Below are positions 29,910-39,758 of a DNA stretch of 59,196 bases, one piece after another. Every line of letters starts with the position of its first letter. Positions within the stretch are counted from its first letter, which is position 1. Position numbers and translations under genes: made by a program. The stretch comes from Phyllobacterium brassicacearum (lineage in GTDB: Bacteria > Pseudomonadota > Alphaproteobacteria > Rhizobiales > Rhizobiaceae): contig NZ_PGGO01000029.1 in assembly GCF_003010955.1 (NCBI RefSeq), forward strand, positions 1-59,196. The letters run 5' to 3'. A model generated the notes under the pieces. It had not been told where the DNA came from and did no database searches. It saw only the letters and a list, made by a program, of their open reading frames with translations.

Positions 29910-31163
29910 TCAGACAGGTTTGACCAATATATGCCGCTTCTTTCCAAGCGACAGCTTGATCACGCCGTCCGAGGTAATCTCGGACGCTCCAATCTGCGCT
30001 TTCTCGTCGGAAATGCTGGCATCATTCACCCTGACGGCACCGCCCTGTATGTGACGGCGCGCTTCACCGTTTGACGATGCAAGCCCCGCCTTGACGAGAA
30101 GGGTCAGTATGCCAATTCCATCCTCCAGTTCGCCGGTGGCGACTTCGACTGACGGAAGATTGGTGGCCAGCGCGCCTTCCTCGAAGGTTTTGCGTGCGGT
30201 TTCCGCTGCTTCGTCAGCCGCCTGACGGCCATGCAGCAGTGCGGTGATCTCGGTGGCAAGGACCTTTTTGGTCTCATTGATCTCCGCGCCGCCCAATGAA
30301 GCCAGTCGGGTAATCTCGTCGAGTGGCAATGTGGTGTAGAGCTTCAGGAAGCGCTCGACATCGGCATCTTCCGTGTTGCGCCAGTACTGCCAGAAATCAT
30401 AGGGGCTCAGCAGATCGGCGTTCAACCAGATCGCGCCGTTCAAGGACTTGCCCATCTTGGCGCCGGACGAAGTCGTCAGCAGCGGCGAGGTGAGGGCATA
30501 GAGCTGCGGCGTCCCGAGGCGATGGCCAAGATCGATGCCGTTGACAATATTGCCCCACTGGTCCGAACCGCCCATCTGCAAGCGGAGACCATAGCGCTTG
30601 TTCAACTCGACGAAATCGTAGGCCTGCAGGATCATGTAGTTGAATTCGAGGAACGACAGCGACTGCTCGCGGTCGAGCCGCTGTTTGACCGAGTCGAAGG
30701 ATAGCATGCGGTTGACCGAGAAATGCTGGCCGACATCGCGCAGGAACTCGAGATAATTGAGCGGCAACAGCCATTCGGCATTATTGACCATCAACGCGTC
30801 CTGCGAGCCGTCGCCGAAGTTCAGGTAGTTGGAGAACACCTGCTTGATACCATCGATATTGCTCTGGATGGTTTCCGGCGTCATCAGCTTGCGTGCCTCA
30901 TCCTTGAAGGACGGATCGCCGACCATGCCGGTACCGCCGCCCATCAGCGCCACAGGGCGATGGCCGGTCTTCTGCATCCAGTGCAACATCATGATCTGCA
31001 ACAGGCTGCCCGCATGCAGGCTGGAAGCTGTCGGATCAAAGCCGATATAGGCTGACACGGTTTCCTTGGCGAAGAGCGCATCCAGACCCGCATCGTCGGA
31101 GGTCTGATGGATGAAGCCGCGCATGGAAAGCGTGTGCAGAAATTCGGATTTGAAGGCAGACAT
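29910..31163 (-). CDS. tyrS: Tyrosyl-tRNA synthetase
   Basis: TyrRS, 417 aa, class I, charges tRNA(Tyr). The HIGH-type signature is [20 protein letters not shown], with HAGS in place of HIGH, as in several alphaproteobacterial enzymes. The second signature is [13 protein letters not shown] (KMSKS type). A C-terminal S4 RNA-binding domain is seen ([14 protein letters not shown]). ATG 31163 has AGGAAAA upstream; an ATG at 31232 would add 23 atypical residues. Divergent from anmK with about 100 nt between them. Confidence 0.96.
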   Translation of the reverse strand: MSAFKSEFLHTLSMRGFIHQTSDDAGLDALFAKETVSAYIGFDPTASSLHAGSLLQIMMLHWMQKTGHRPVALMGGGTGMVGDPSFKDEARKLMTPETIQSNIDGIKQVFSNYLNFGDGSQDALMVNNAEWLLPLNYLEFLRDVGQHFSVNRMLSFDSVKQRLDREQSLSFLEFNYMILQAYDFVELNKRYGLRLQMGGSDQWGNIVNGIDLGHRLGTPQLYALTSPLLTTSSGAKMGKSLNGAIWLNADLLSPYDFWQYWRNTEDADVERFLKLYTTLPLDEITRLASLGGAEINETKKVLATEITALLHGRQAADEAAETARKTFEEGALATNLPSVEVATGELEDGIGILTLLVKAGLASSNGEARRHIQGGAVRVNDASISDEKAQIGASEITSDGVIKLSLGKKRHILVKPV

Positions 31164-31262
31164 TTCGGGTTTTCCTGATTGAATCAATGGCACAAAGCAT
31201 GTGCCTTGTAAGACGGTGCCGTTTAACATCATTCTCTATCGAATCACAAGAAAGGCAGTGTC

Positions 31263-32393
31263 TTGGCAGCGATAAGGCGTGCAATCGGCTTGATGAGCGG
31301 AACGTCCATGGACGGAATCGACATCGCTTTTGTTGAAACCGATGGCGAAAACCTGGTGCGGCGCGGCCCATCCGGCTTTGTGTCCTATGAAACTGCGTTC
31401 AGGCGCTGGATCGAAACCGGTCTTGAGGATGCCAAGTCAATCAAGACGAGAGCGGAACGGCCCGGCGCACTCGCGGCTATTGAGAGGGAATTGTCGAAAC
31501 GCCATGCCGAAGCCGTGCTCAACTTCGTGTCCGATCACAAGATCGGCAAGGATGGTATTGATATAATTGGTTTTCACGGACAGACAGTACTGCATCGCCC
31601 CTTTGAAGGTTTGACTGTGCAGCTCGGCGATGGCGCGACGCTGGCCGAGATGACGGGTATTCCGGTCGTCTACGACATGCGGGCCAATGACATGGTGCAT
31701 AGTGGGCAAGGTGCACCTTTGGTCCCGGCCTATCATCAAGCGCTTGCCGCGCATGTTCCGACCAAACTAAGCAACGGGAAGCCCGTCGTTTTCGTTAATA
31801 TTGGCGGCATTTCCAATGTCACGATCATTACCGGCAAGGGCGATCCGATCGCCTTCGATACCGGACCCGGCAACACCCTGATCGACCAATGGGTCTCCGA
31901 CAAGGCAGGTATCGCTTATGACGCCGGCGGTTCGATCGCCAGTGAAGGGCAGGCTGTCGCCGACGTCGTCAGCCGGTACCTGGCGAAACCATTCTTTGAT
32001 CTGAATCCACCGAAATCGCTGGACCGCAACGATTTTACGCTTGAGGATCTTGGCGGACTTGAACTCGCAGATGGTGCCCGCACTTTGGCGCGTGTAACGG
32101 CCGAGGCGATCCTCAAGGCCGCGCCTCACGCTCCGGAAACGCCGTCCCTGTGGATCATATGCGGGGGCGGGCGCAAGAATGCGACGATCATGGCCGATCT
32201 GAGAGACGGAGCTGCAAGCTCCGGCGCGAAAGTCGTTGTAGCGGAAGATCTGGGATTCAACGGCGATTCAATGGAGGCCGAGGCCTGGGCCTATCTCGCC
32301 GTGCGAGCGCTGCATGGATTGCCATTGACATGGCCAACTACCACCGGCTGTGACGCCCCCGTTTCCGGTGGCGTCATTGTCAAACCGTTTTAG
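31263..32393 (+). CDS. anmK: Anhydro-N-acetylmuramic acid kinase
   Basis: AnmK, 376 aa, converts imported 1,6-anhydro-MurNAc to MurNAc-6-phosphate in wall recycling. The signature GLMSGTSMDGIDIAFVE near residue 9 is the phosphate-binding loop; the catalytic Asp is in DTGPGNTLID, and GVIICGGGRKN-type and GFNGDSMEAEAWAYLAVR blocks follow. The frame begins with TTG (31263) behind an AAAGG site; an ATG ten codons on falls inside the signature, so TTG is accepted. The stop overlaps the convergent hydrolase by 4 nt. Confidence 0.94.
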   Translation: MAAIRRAIGLMSGTSMDGIDIAFVETDGENLVRRGPSGFVSYETAFRRWIETGLEDAKSIKTRAERPGALAAIERELSKRHAEAVLNFVSDHKIGKDGIDIIGFHGQTVLHRPFEGLTVQLGDGATLAEMTGIPVVYDMRANDMVHSGQGAPLVPAYHQALAAHVPTKLSNGKPVVFVNIGGISNVTIITGKGDPIAFDTGPGNTLIDQWVSDKAGIAYDAGGSIASEGQAVADVVSRYLAKPFFDLNPPKSLDRNDFTLEDLGGLELADGARTLARVTAEAILKAAPHAPETPSLWIICGGGRKNATIMADLRDGAASSGAKVVVAEDLGFNGDSMEAEAWAYLAVRALHGLPLTWPTTTGCDAPVSGGVIVKPF

Positions 32394-33064
32394 CGCAGGC
32401 GCTTCGGCTTGGCCTCGACCAATTCGCCATTCAAACGGCGATCGAGATAGTCGGAGCATTCGGCGATGACCTCGTCAGTCATGCCCGAGAAGAAGTGATT
32501 AGCACCGACCATCGTCTTCTGTGTGATGGTGATACCCTTCTGCGTCTTCAACTTATCAACCAGGCCCTGTACATCCTTGGGTGGTGCAACCTTGTCCTGA
32601 TCGCCATGAAGGATCAGTCCGGAAGAAGGGCAAGGCGCGAGGAATGAGAAATCATAGGTGTTTGGCTGCGGCGCGACGGAGATAAATCCTTCGATCTCCG
32701 GGCGGCGCATCAGTAGTTGCATGCCGATCCAGGCGCCGAAGGAATAACCGGCGACCCAGCATGTCTTGGAATCCGGATGCAGCGACTGCACCCAGTCGAG
32801 CGCGCCTGCGGCATCCGACAATTCGCCCGAACCATGGTCGAACTCGCCCTGGCTGCGGCCAATACCACGGAAGTTGAACCGCAATGTCGTAAAGCCGCGC
32901 TGCTGGAACATGTAGAACAGATCGTAGACGATCTTATTGTTCATGGTGCCGCCAAACTGTGGATGCGGATGGAGGACAATCGCTATCGGGGCATTTTTTT
33001 CCGTCGAAGGCTGATATCGGCCCTCAAGACGTCCCGCTGGTCCATTGAAAATCACTTCAGGCAT
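32390..33064 (-). CDS. Alpha/beta hydrolase
   Basis: A 224-aa alpha/beta-hydrolase of the YcjY/dienelactone hydrolase-like type. The nucleophile elbow is VAGYSFGAWIG (Ser), the oxyanion loop HPHPQFGGTMNN, the acid LHGDQDKVAPP and the base His in VGANHFFSGM, so the triad is complete. ATG 33064 has GGAG upstream; an ATG at 33118 adds 18 unrelated residues. It diverges from the suf operon and shares the intergenic region with the Irr-like palindrome, which could affect it too. Substrate unknown. Confidence 0.88.
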   Translation of the reverse strand: MPEVIFNGPAGRLEGRYQPSTEKNAPIAIVLHPHPQFGGTMNNKIVYDLFYMFQQRGFTTLRFNFRGIGRSQGEFDHGSGELSDAAGALDWVQSLHPDSKTCWVAGYSFGAWIGMQLLMRRPEIEGFISVAPQPNTYDFSFLAPCPSSGLILHGDQDKVAPPKDVQGLVDKLKTQKGITITQKTMVGANHFFSGMTDEVIAECSDYLDRRLNGELVEAKPKRLR

Positions 33065-33136
33065 GTGTACTCCACTTTTGGCCGTAAGGCTGTTGTTGCA
33101 GGTCGGGCTTGACGGCAATCAACGACGCCCATAAAA

Positions 33137-33161
33137 CCAGTTTAGAACTGTTCAAAACTGG
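33137..33161. promoter_or_regulatory. Irr-like iron control element
   Basis: A 25-bp near-perfect palindrome centred at 33149, with one mismatched pair. Its core TTTAGAA-CTG-TTCAAAA (33141-33157) matches the iron control element (ICE/Irr box, TTTAGAA...TTCTAAA) known in Rhizobiales. It lies 110 nt upstream of the first gene of the suf operon. Irr binds such sites under iron limitation. The dyad is seen; binding is inferred from the family consensus. Confidence 0.75.
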
Positions 33162-33270
33162 TGTAGAATTTCGTCTCGAAACGGCTTAATAGGCTGGTAC
33201 GAGACTGAATTTCAAGAAAATTGCGCTTTTGGAGCGTTCAGAGTTCAAAAGAACACAAAACAGGACAGGC

Positions 33271-34446
33271 ATGGCCCGCAATCGCGCCTATTTGGACTAC
33301 AATGCAAGTGCGCCGCTGATCCCGGCTGCGCGCGACGCTGTTGTTCATGCGCTGGAGCAGACGGGCAATCCCTCGTCCGTTCATCAGGAAGGCCGCGCCA
33401 CCAAAGCGATTCTGGAAGCAGCGCGCCGCGATGTGGCGGCACTCGTCAATGCCAAGCCAGACCACGTGGTCTTTACTTCGGGTGCGACCGAGGCCGCTTC
33501 CACCCTGCTTACGCCGCATTACATGATGGGGCGGGCGGCAATGCGGCTGTCGCGGCTCTACGTCAGTGCCAGCGAACACCCTTGCATGCTTGCTGGTGGC
33601 CAGTTTGTAAGCGAACAGGTCGAAATAGTGCCGATCGATGGCAATGGTCTGCTCGATCTCGATCGTCTGCGCACGCTTCTGGGTTCCCATGACCGCAGCG
33701 AAGGTCTTCCACTGGTCGCCGTTCAGGCCGCCAACAATGAAACGGGTGTATTGCAGCCGATTGCAGCAATCGGCGCACTCGTGAAAGAATTCGGCGGGAT
33801 ATTCGTGGTTGACGCCGTTCAAGCCGCTGGGCGCATTCCGCTCGATATTACAACATGTTCTGCAGATTATCTCATCCTTTCCTCGCACAAGATCGGCGGG
33901 CCGAAGGGTGTCGGTGCGATAGTCGCGATTTCGGATCTCGTCATGCCGAAGGCACTGGTTCGCGGTGGCGGCCAGGAAAAGGGGCATCGCGCCGGGACCG
34001 AGGCGCTACCGGTGATTGCCGGTTTCGGGGCGGCTGCCCGCGTGGCACGCGAGCGCCTGAACGCCGGTGGCTGGCATCAACGAAATCGCGAGACGATCGA
34101 GTGTGGTATCTGGGCGATCGCGCCAGACGCAGTCATCTATGGCGAGGCAGTGGACCGGTTACCGAACACAACGTTCTTCTCGCTGGCTGAAATGAAGGCG
34201 GAAACGGTGCAAATCGCTTTTGATCTGGCTGGAATTGCGCTATCGGCAGGCTCTGCCTGTTCGTCGGGAAAAGTTGGTCCGAGCCACGTGTTGGCCGCGA
34301 TGGGACATGGCGAAGGTACAGGCGGCCTGCGGGTTTCGACAGCACCGGAGACAAGCGAGGAAGACATCGCGCTATTCCTCGATGCGCTTAAAGATATCGT
34401 CGCGCGGCGCGACCGGTCAAAGCCGGCTGCGGCCGATGCGGCATAG
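33271..34446 (+). CDS. Class V cysteine desulfurase (NifS/IscS-like)
   Basis: A 391-aa PLP enzyme that takes sulfur from cysteine for iron-sulfur assembly. The N-terminus ARNRAYLDYNASAP is typical; the PLP Lys is in SSHKIGGPKGVG and the persulfide Cys in LSAGSACSSGKVGPS, a group I (IscS/NifS) active-site loop. It starts the suf operon, a second desulfurase (sufS) being further down, an arrangement common in Rhizobiales. Start 33271 follows AGGAC; a TTG at 33229 would add 14 residues. The Irr-like element upstream suggests induction control by iron. Confidence 0.92.
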   Translation: MARNRAYLDYNASAPLIPAARDAVVHALEQTGNPSSVHQEGRATKAILEAARRDVAALVNAKPDHVVFTSGATEAASTLLTPHYMMGRAAMRLSRLYVSASEHPCMLAGGQFVSEQVEIVPIDGNGLLDLDRLRTLLGSHDRSEGLPLVAVQAANNETGVLQPIAAIGALVKEFGGIFVVDAVQAAGRIPLDITTCSADYLILSSHKIGGPKGVGAIVAISDLVMPKALVRGGGQEKGHRAGTEALPVIAGFGAAARVARERLNAGGWHQRNRETIECGIWAIAPDAVIYGEAVDRLPNTTFFSLAEMKAETVQIAFDLAGIALSAGSACSSGKVGPSHVLAAMGHGEGTGGLRVSTAPETSEEDIALFLDALKDIVARRDRSKPAAADAA

Positions 34447-34456
34447 AGAATTTCGT

Positions 34457-34480
34457 TTAACGGCGGGTTATAGCCGTTAA
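34457..34480 (+). terminator. Intra-operon stem-loop before sufB
   Basis: TTAACGGC (34457-34464) pairs perfectly with GCCGTTAA (34473-34480) around GGGTTATA, just after the desulfurase stop. No T-run follows, so it may attenuate, mark a processing site, or stabilise the upstream transcript rather than stop it fully. A 168-nt gap to sufB leaves room for a second promoter. Confidence 0.45.
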
Positions 34481-34614
34481 TTGCAAAAAATCCGGTGAAT
34501 ACCGGTGTTAAATCGTGCGGTTGCACATTACATAGAAGGCAAATATTCAAGACGACATACGCCTTGACGTTTGCAACTGCGGGGCCTTGACCCCCGCGTG
34601 GATGGAGAACGCCA

Positions 34615-36141
34615 ATGCCTGCCGTGCAGGAAACTATTGATCGTGTCCGTACGCTGGATATGGACCAGTACAAATATGGCTTTGAAACCCTTATCGAAAT
34701 GGATAAGGCGCCGAAGGGCCTGAACGAAGATATTATTCGCTTCATCTCTGCCAAGAAGAACGAGCCGGAATGGATGCTGGAATGGCGTCTCAAGGCCTAC
34801 GAGCGCTGGCTGACGATGGAAGAGCCCACATGGGCGCGTGTGAATTATCCGAAGATCGATTTCCAGGACATGGTCTATTTTGCCGGTCCGAAGAACCAGA
34901 CCGGCCCTACTTCGCTTGCAGACGTCGACCCTGAGCTGCTGCGCACCTATGAAAAGCTCGGAATTCCGCTGAAAGAGCAGGAAATCCTGGCTGGTGTCCG
35001 CAAGACCGGCGAGGCGAGCCCTTCCGACGAGGAAGAAGTCAGCGACAATGTCTACAAGTCCGGCCGCGTCGCGGTGGACGCCGTTTTCGACAGCGTTTCG
35101 GTCGTCACCACGTTCAAGGAGGAGTTGGCCAAGGCCGGCGTCATCTTCTGCTCGATTTCGGAAGCGATCCGCGAACATCCTGAACTGGTGCAGAAGTACC
35201 TCGCAACGGTTGTCCCGGTTTCGGACAATTTCTACGCGACGCTGAATTCGGCTGTCTTTACTGACGGTTCGTTTGTCTATGTGCCGAAGGGCGTGCGTTG
35301 CCCAATGGAACTCTCCACCTATTTCCGCATCAACGAACGGGATACGGGCCAGTTCGAGCGGACACTGATCATCGCCGAAGAAGGCGCCTATGTGTCCTAC
35401 CTTGAAGGCTGCACCGCGCCGCAGCGCGACGAGAACCAGCTGCATGCGGCTGTCGTTGAATTGATCGCGCTCGATGACGCCGAGATCAAATATTCGACCG
35501 TGCAGAACTGGTTCCCCGGCGACGCGGAAGGCAAGGGCGGCATCTACAATTTCGTTACCAAGCGTGGCGATTGCCGTGGCGTCAACTCGAAGATTTCCTG
35601 GACGCAGGTCGAGACCGGTTCGGCGATCACCTGGAAATATCCGTCCGTCATCCTGCGCGGTGACAATTCACGCGGCGAGTTTTATTCGATCGCCGTTTCG
35701 AATGGTCATCAGCAGATCGACAGCGGCACCAAGATGCTGCATCTCGGCAAGAACACGTCGAGCCGCATCATCTCCAAGGGCATTTCCGCCGGCAAGTCCA
35801 ATAACACGTATCGCGGCCAGGTTTCGGCGCATCGCAAGGCTGAGAACGCCCGCAACTTTACCCAGTGTGACTCGCTGCTGATCGGCAATGATTGCGGCGC
35901 ACACACCGTGCCCTATATCGAGGCGAAGAACGCCACAGCTCAGTTCGAACATGAGGCGACCACGTCGAAGATTTCGGAAGATGCGCTGTTCTATGTGATG
36001 CAGCGCGGCATTCCGGAAGAAGAAGCGATTGCGCTCATCGTCAATGGCTTCGTCAAGGAAGTCATTCAGGAACTGCCCATGGAATTTGCCGTTGAAGCTC
36101 AGAAGCTCATCGGCATCAGCCTCGAAGGGAGCGTCGGCTGA
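34615..36141 (+). CDS. sufB: Fe-S scaffold protein SufB
   Basis: SufB, 508 aa, full length. It forms the SufBC2D complex on which iron-sulfur clusters are built in the cytoplasm. Conserved blocks seen include [31 protein letters not shown], the [17 protein letters not shown] segment, [19 protein letters not shown] and [12 protein letters not shown]. An assembled-cluster Cys is in CTAP and the catalytic-core Cys of the SufD interface lies in [12 protein letters not shown]. The stop overlaps the next ATG by one base. Confidence 0.97.
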   Translation: MPAVQETIDRVRTLDMDQYKYGFETLIEMDKAPKGLNEDIIRFISAKKNEPEWMLEWRLKAYERWLTMEEPTWARVNYPKIDFQDMVYFAGPKNQTGPTSLADVDPELLRTYEKLGIPLKEQEILAGVRKTGEASPSDEEEVSDNVYKSGRVAVDAVFDSVSVVTTFKEELAKAGVIFCSISEAIREHPELVQKYLATVVPVSDNFYATLNSAVFTDGSFVYVPKGVRCPMELSTYFRINERDTGQFERTLIIAEEGAYVSYLEGCTAPQRDENQLHAAVVELIALDDAEIKYSTVQNWFPGDAEGKGGIYNFVTKRGDCRGVNSKISWTQVETGSAITWKYPSVILRGDNSRGEFYSIAVSNGHQQIDSGTKMLHLGKNTSSRIISKGISAGKSNNTYRGQVSAHRKAENARNFTQCDSLLIGNDCGAHTVPYIEAKNATAQFEHEATTSKISEDALFYVMQRGIPEEEAIALIVNGFVKEVIQELPMEFAVEAQKLIGISLEGSVG

Positions 36142-36344
36142 TGGCGCCAGTTACGAAGGAAGAACTCGATAGGCTGCGGCGGCGCTACAAGGAGCTGGGC
36201 GAAGTGATCGAGGAGCTGACGGATACGCTGGCCCATTCTTCCTCCGCGACCGAACAAGTGCTCGAGCCGGAATTGATCAAGGCACGCAAGGAGCTTTCAT
36301 CAGTCGTTGAGCGGCTCAAGAGCCTGGGTGGCGAGAGTTCATAG
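36141..36344 (+). CDS. Small coiled-coil protein in suf operon
   Basis: A 67-aa protein not recognised by family, rich in Glu, Leu and Arg with heptad-like spacing over most of its length (LDRLRRRYKELGEVIEELTD), so a single helical hairpin or coiled coil is likely. It has no cysteine or signal peptide. Its ATG shares one base with the sufB stop (TGATG), which implies coupled translation with sufB and so a real gene. An accessory or chaperone role in cluster assembly is inference only. Confidence 0.65.
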   Translation: MAPVTKEELDRLRRRYKELGEVIEELTDTLAHSSSATEQVLEPELIKARKELSSVVERLKSLGGESS

Positions 36345-36348
36345 ATCG

Positions 36349-36367
36349 GGGTGGCATCGAGCCACCC
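36349..36367 (+). terminator. Perfect hairpin before sufC
   Basis: GGGTGGC (36349-36355), loop ATCGA, GCCACCC (36361-36367), seven base pairs. It lies in the 92-nt gap between the 67-aa gene and sufC, with no T-run after it. It may adjust the ratio of SufB to SufC by attenuation or protect the 3' end after cleavage. Confidence 0.45.
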
Positions 36368-36436
36368 GGCGACAGGATCAAGATTATCATTGGGATCGGC
36401 AAGGCTCTGATCCCCAGGAATTCAAAAGGTAGAACT

Positions 36437-37192
36437 ATGCTGGAAATCAGAAATCTGCATGCGCGCATCGCCGAGGATGGCACCGAGATCATTCGTGGTC
36501 TGAATCTTACGGTGAAGGCCGGTGAAGTCGCGGCGATCATGGGACCGAACGGTTCCGGCAAATCGACGTTGTCGTATATTCTCGCCGGTCGTGATGACTA
36601 CGAGGTCACCGAGGGTGACATTCTCTACAACGGAGAATCGATCCTTGAACTCGACCCGTCCGAACGCGCCGCCAAGGGCATCTTCCTGGCATTCCAGTAT
36701 CCCATGGAAATACCGGGCGTCGCGACCATGGAGTTTCTGAAGGTGGCCTTGAATTCCCAACGCAAGGCGCGCGGTGAAGAGCCGTTGAAGATTCCAGAGT
36801 TCCTCAGCCGTGTGAAGACTGCCGCCAGTTCGCTCGACATGGATATTGGCATGCTCAAGCGTCCGCTCAATGTCGGTTTCTCCGGCGGAGAGAAGAAGCG
36901 CGCCGAAATCCTGCAGATGAAGCTGCTTGAGCCAAAGCTCTGCGTTCTCGACGAGACCGATTCCGGCCTCGATATCGATGCATTGAAGATCGTTGCCGAT
37001 GGCGTCAACGCGTTGCGTTCGCCGGATCGCGCCGTGATCGTCATCACGCACTATCAGCGCCTGCTCGACTACATCGTGCCGGACAGCGTGCATGTCCTCT
37101 ACAAGGGACAGGTCATCAAGTCGGGTGACAAGGATCTCGCGCTCCGTCTCGAAGAGAATGGCTATGCCAATATCATCGGTGAGGCAGCCTGA
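36437..37192 (+). CDS. sufC: Fe-S assembly ATPase SufC
   Basis: SufC, 251 aa, an ABC-type ATPase with no membrane domain that drives SufBC2D. Walker A is GPNGSGKST (residues 36-44), the signature FSGGEKKR, Walker B LCVLDETDSGLDID with the typical Suf replacement around it, and the H-loop VITHYQRLLDY. sufD begins 11 nt after its stop. Confidence 0.97.
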   Translation: MLEIRNLHARIAEDGTEIIRGLNLTVKAGEVAAIMGPNGSGKSTLSYILAGRDDYEVTEGDILYNGESILELDPSERAAKGIFLAFQYPMEIPGVATMEFLKVALNSQRKARGEEPLKIPEFLSRVKTAASSLDMDIGMLKRPLNVGFSGGEKKRAEILQMKLLEPKLCVLDETDSGLDIDALKIVADGVNALRSPDRAVIVITHYQRLLDYIVPDSVHVLYKGQVIKSGDKDLALRLEENGYANIIGEAA

Positions 37193-37203
37193 GGGATAGC
37201 ATC

Positions 37204-38475
37204 ATGAATGTTCATACAGGACGCCAGCCCACTCCCGCTGAATCGGCACTGGTCGACGCTTTCGTCGACCGGATGGGCGAATTACCCGGTGATGGCGAGA
37301 TCGCCAGCGCCCGCGACAACGCGATCGAAGCGCTGAAGACGCAAGGTCTGCCGTCGCGCCGCGTCGAAGCTTGGCATTATACCGATCTACGCACCCTGTT
37401 GCGCAGTGTTGCTGCCTACGATGGCGCAGCGGGCACCAATCCATTGCCGCCGGTCATCGCCGGCTCGGCAGTGGCATTTGTCACGAACGGCGTGGCCGTT
37501 TCGGCGCCACGCGTTGAAGGCGTTGAATTCACGAAATTCAGTGACAAGCTGTCTGATGGCTCAGTCATCCGCGAGCTTGCCATTCGTGATGGCGACGATG
37601 CGATCGGCCAGATCAATGCGGCCTATGTCACCGACGGCTGGGCGGTCACGCTCGCCGACGGTCTTGAGCTGGAAGCACCGCTCGAACTGCAGAATGCGCA
37701 GGCGCGCGGGCAGGGGCATGTGCGTTTTCCGGTCAAGATCGGTAAGGGCGTCAAGGCGACAATCATTGAGCGGCAAACAGGGGGTGAGGGTGAAGGTTTC
37801 TCAACCAGCGTCAGCAATGTAACAGTTGCCGACGATGCCGAAATCACCTGGATCATCCTGCGCGAGCAGGGCGTCGATGCAACGCAGCTGGCGCAGTTCA
37901 TCGCCACGATTGGCTCCAATGCCAAATTGACGCTTTACGTAGTCAATGCTGGTGGCAAGCTCGTCCGTCAGGAAGTGCATGTACTGGTGAAAGGCGAAGG
38001 TTCCGACTTCCAGCTGCGCGGCGTCAATTTGCTCGGCGGCGACAGCCACACGGACGTTACGATGACGCTTGGCCATCTGGTCGAGAACACAACGTCGGTG
38101 CAGATCATGCGCAACGTCGTGACGGACCGTGCACGCGGCGTGTTCCAGGGGCAGATCAACGTCAACAAGATCGCCCAGAAGACCGACGCCCGCATGGCGT
38201 GCAACACCCTGCTTCTCTCGGATGATGGCGAATTCGATGCGAAGCCGGAACTGGAAATCTTTGCCGACGACGTGGCCTGCGGCCATGGGGCGACGGTGAC
38301 TGAGATCGACGGCAATCATCTGTTCTATCTGCGGGCGCGCGGCATTCCGGAAAATGAAGCGCGCGGTCTGCTGATCAAGGCGTTCGTCGCCGAGATCGTC
38401 GAAGAACTGGAAAGCGAACCACTCGTCGAGGCGCTTGAAGCGATCCTCGAAAAATGGCTTGCCGAACACGTCTGA
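37204..38475 (+). CDS. sufD: Fe-S assembly protein SufD
   Basis: SufD, 423 aa, the SufB paralogue in SufBC2D, needed for iron entry. The C-terminal beta-helix core carries VFQGQINVNKIAQKTDARM, LLSDDGEFDAKPELEIFADDVACGHGAT (the conserved His in CGHGATV) and YLRARGIPENEARGLL. The N-terminal helical region (SRRVEAWHYTDLRTLL) is the standard SufD opening. It precedes sufS by 41 nt. Confidence 0.96.
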   Translation: MNVHTGRQPTPAESALVDAFVDRMGELPGDGEIASARDNAIEALKTQGLPSRRVEAWHYTDLRTLLRSVAAYDGAAGTNPLPPVIAGSAVAFVTNGVAVSAPRVEGVEFTKFSDKLSDGSVIRELAIRDGDDAIGQINAAYVTDGWAVTLADGLELEAPLELQNAQARGQGHVRFPVKIGKGVKATIIERQTGGEGEGFSTSVSNVTVADDAEITWIILREQGVDATQLAQFIATIGSNAKLTLYVVNAGGKLVRQEVHVLVKGEGSDFQLRGVNLLGGDSHTDVTMTLGHLVENTTSVQIMRNVVTDRARGVFQGQINVNKIAQKTDARMACNTLLLSDDGEFDAKPELEIFADDVACGHGATVTEIDGNHLFYLRARGIPENEARGLLIKAFVAEIVEELESEPLVEALEAILEKWLAEHV

Positions 38476-38516
38476 TCGATCGAACACAGGCCACATTCAC
38501 AGGAAAGCGCGGCAAT

Positions 38517-39758
38517 ATGGATACGAAGATCATTCAAAGCAGCTATGATGTCGAGGCTATCCGCCGCGATTTTCCTATCCTGTCGCGTGAGGTCTACGGC
38601 AAACCGCTGGTCTATCTCGACAATGGCGCTTCGGCTCAAAAACCAAAGGCTGTTATCGACAAGATCACGCATACTTACTCGAATGAGTATGCCAACGTAC
38701 ACCGCGGCCTGCACTTCCTGTCGAATGCCACAACTGACGCCTATGAGAAGGCGCGCGAGAGTATTCGACGCTTCCTCAATGCCGCGTCCGTAGACGAAAT
38801 CGTGTTCACGAAATCGGCCACCGAGGCGATCAATACGGTCGCCTACGGTTATGGCATGCCGAATATCGGCGAAGGTGATGAAATCGTGCTGTCGATCATG
38901 GAGCACCATTCCAATATCGTGCCGTGGCATTTCATTCGCGAACGGCAGGGCGCCAAGCTGGTCTGGGTACCCGTGGACGATCAGGGCGCATTCCACATCG
39001 AGGAATTCGAGAAGCGGCTAACGGATAGCACGAAGCTCGTCGCCATAACCCATATGTCGAACGTGCTCGGCACCGTCACGCCAATCAAGGAGATCGTCCG
39101 CATCGCCCATGCGCGCGGTATTCCGGTGCTGGTGGATGGCAGCCAAGGCGCAGTTCACCTTCCGGTCGATGTGCAAGATCTCGGCTGTGACTGGTATATT
39201 TTCACCGGCCACAAAATCTACGGTCCGTCCGGCATTGGCGTGCTCTATGGCCGCAAGAACATGCTTGAGGCGATGCGTCCATTTCAGGGCGGCGGCGAAA
39301 TGATCGAAGAGGTGACCGAGGATATCGTCACTTACAATCACCCACCGCACCGTTTTGAAGCCGGTACGCCACCGATCGCCCAGGCGATCGGGCTCGGCGC
39401 TGCCATCGAGTATGTCGAAAAGATTGGCCGTGCGGCTATTCTCGCCCATGAGGAAGATCTGCGTGACTACGCGCATGAGCGGCTGCGTCAGATCAATTCC
39501 TTGCGCATCTTTGGTGATGCCAAGGGCAAGGGCGCGATCATTTCTTTCGAGCTGGAGGGTATTCACGCGCATGACGTGTCAATGGTCATCGATCGTGCCG
39601 GTGTTGCAGTGCGCGCCGGCACCCATTGCGCTCAACCGCTTTTGAAGCGGTTTGGCGTCACGTCGACCTGCCGTGCCTCATTTGCGATGTATAATACGAG
39701 AGACGAGATCGATGTTCTCGGCGATGCGCTGGAAAAGGCGCGGAAATTCTTTGGGTGA
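38517..39758 (+). CDS. sufS: Group II cysteine desulfurase SufS
   Basis: SufS, 413 aa, the desulfurase dedicated to the Suf pathway. PLP Lys is in FTGHKIYGPSGIG and the persulfide Cys in RAGTHCAQPLLKRFG, the SufS-type loop. No sufE gene lies in this operon, so the sulfur acceptor is either elsewhere or SufU-like activity is replaced by the IscS-like enzyme. Start 38517 has AGGAAAG upstream; an ATG at 38454 would overlap sufD. The stop is shared with the next ATG. Confidence 0.96.
   Translation: MDTKIIQSSYDVEAIRRDFPILSREVYGKPLVYLDNGASAQKPKAVIDKITHTYSNEYANVHRGLHFLSNATTDAYEKARESIRRFLNAASVDEIVFTKSATEAINTVAYGYGMPNIGEGDEIVLSIMEHHSNIVPWHFIRERQGAKLVWVPVDDQGAFHIEEFEKRLTDSTKLVAITHMSNVLGTVTPIKEIVRIAHARGIPVLVDGSQGAVHLPVDVQDLGCDWYIFTGHKIYGPSGIGVLYGRKNMLEAMRPFQGGGEMIEEVTEDIVTYNHPPHRFEAGTPPIAQAIGLGAAIEYVEKIGRAAILAHEEDLRDYAHERLRQINSLRIFGDAKGKGAIISFELEGIHAHDVSMVIDRAGVAVRAGTHCAQPLLKRFGVTSTCRASFAMYNTRDEIDVLGDALEKARKFFG

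Noticed and set aside
33162..33270. A RirA-type IRO box (TGA-N9-TCA) before the suf operon
   Set aside because: No convincing match was found in addition to the Irr-like palindrome; weak partial matches are expected by chance.
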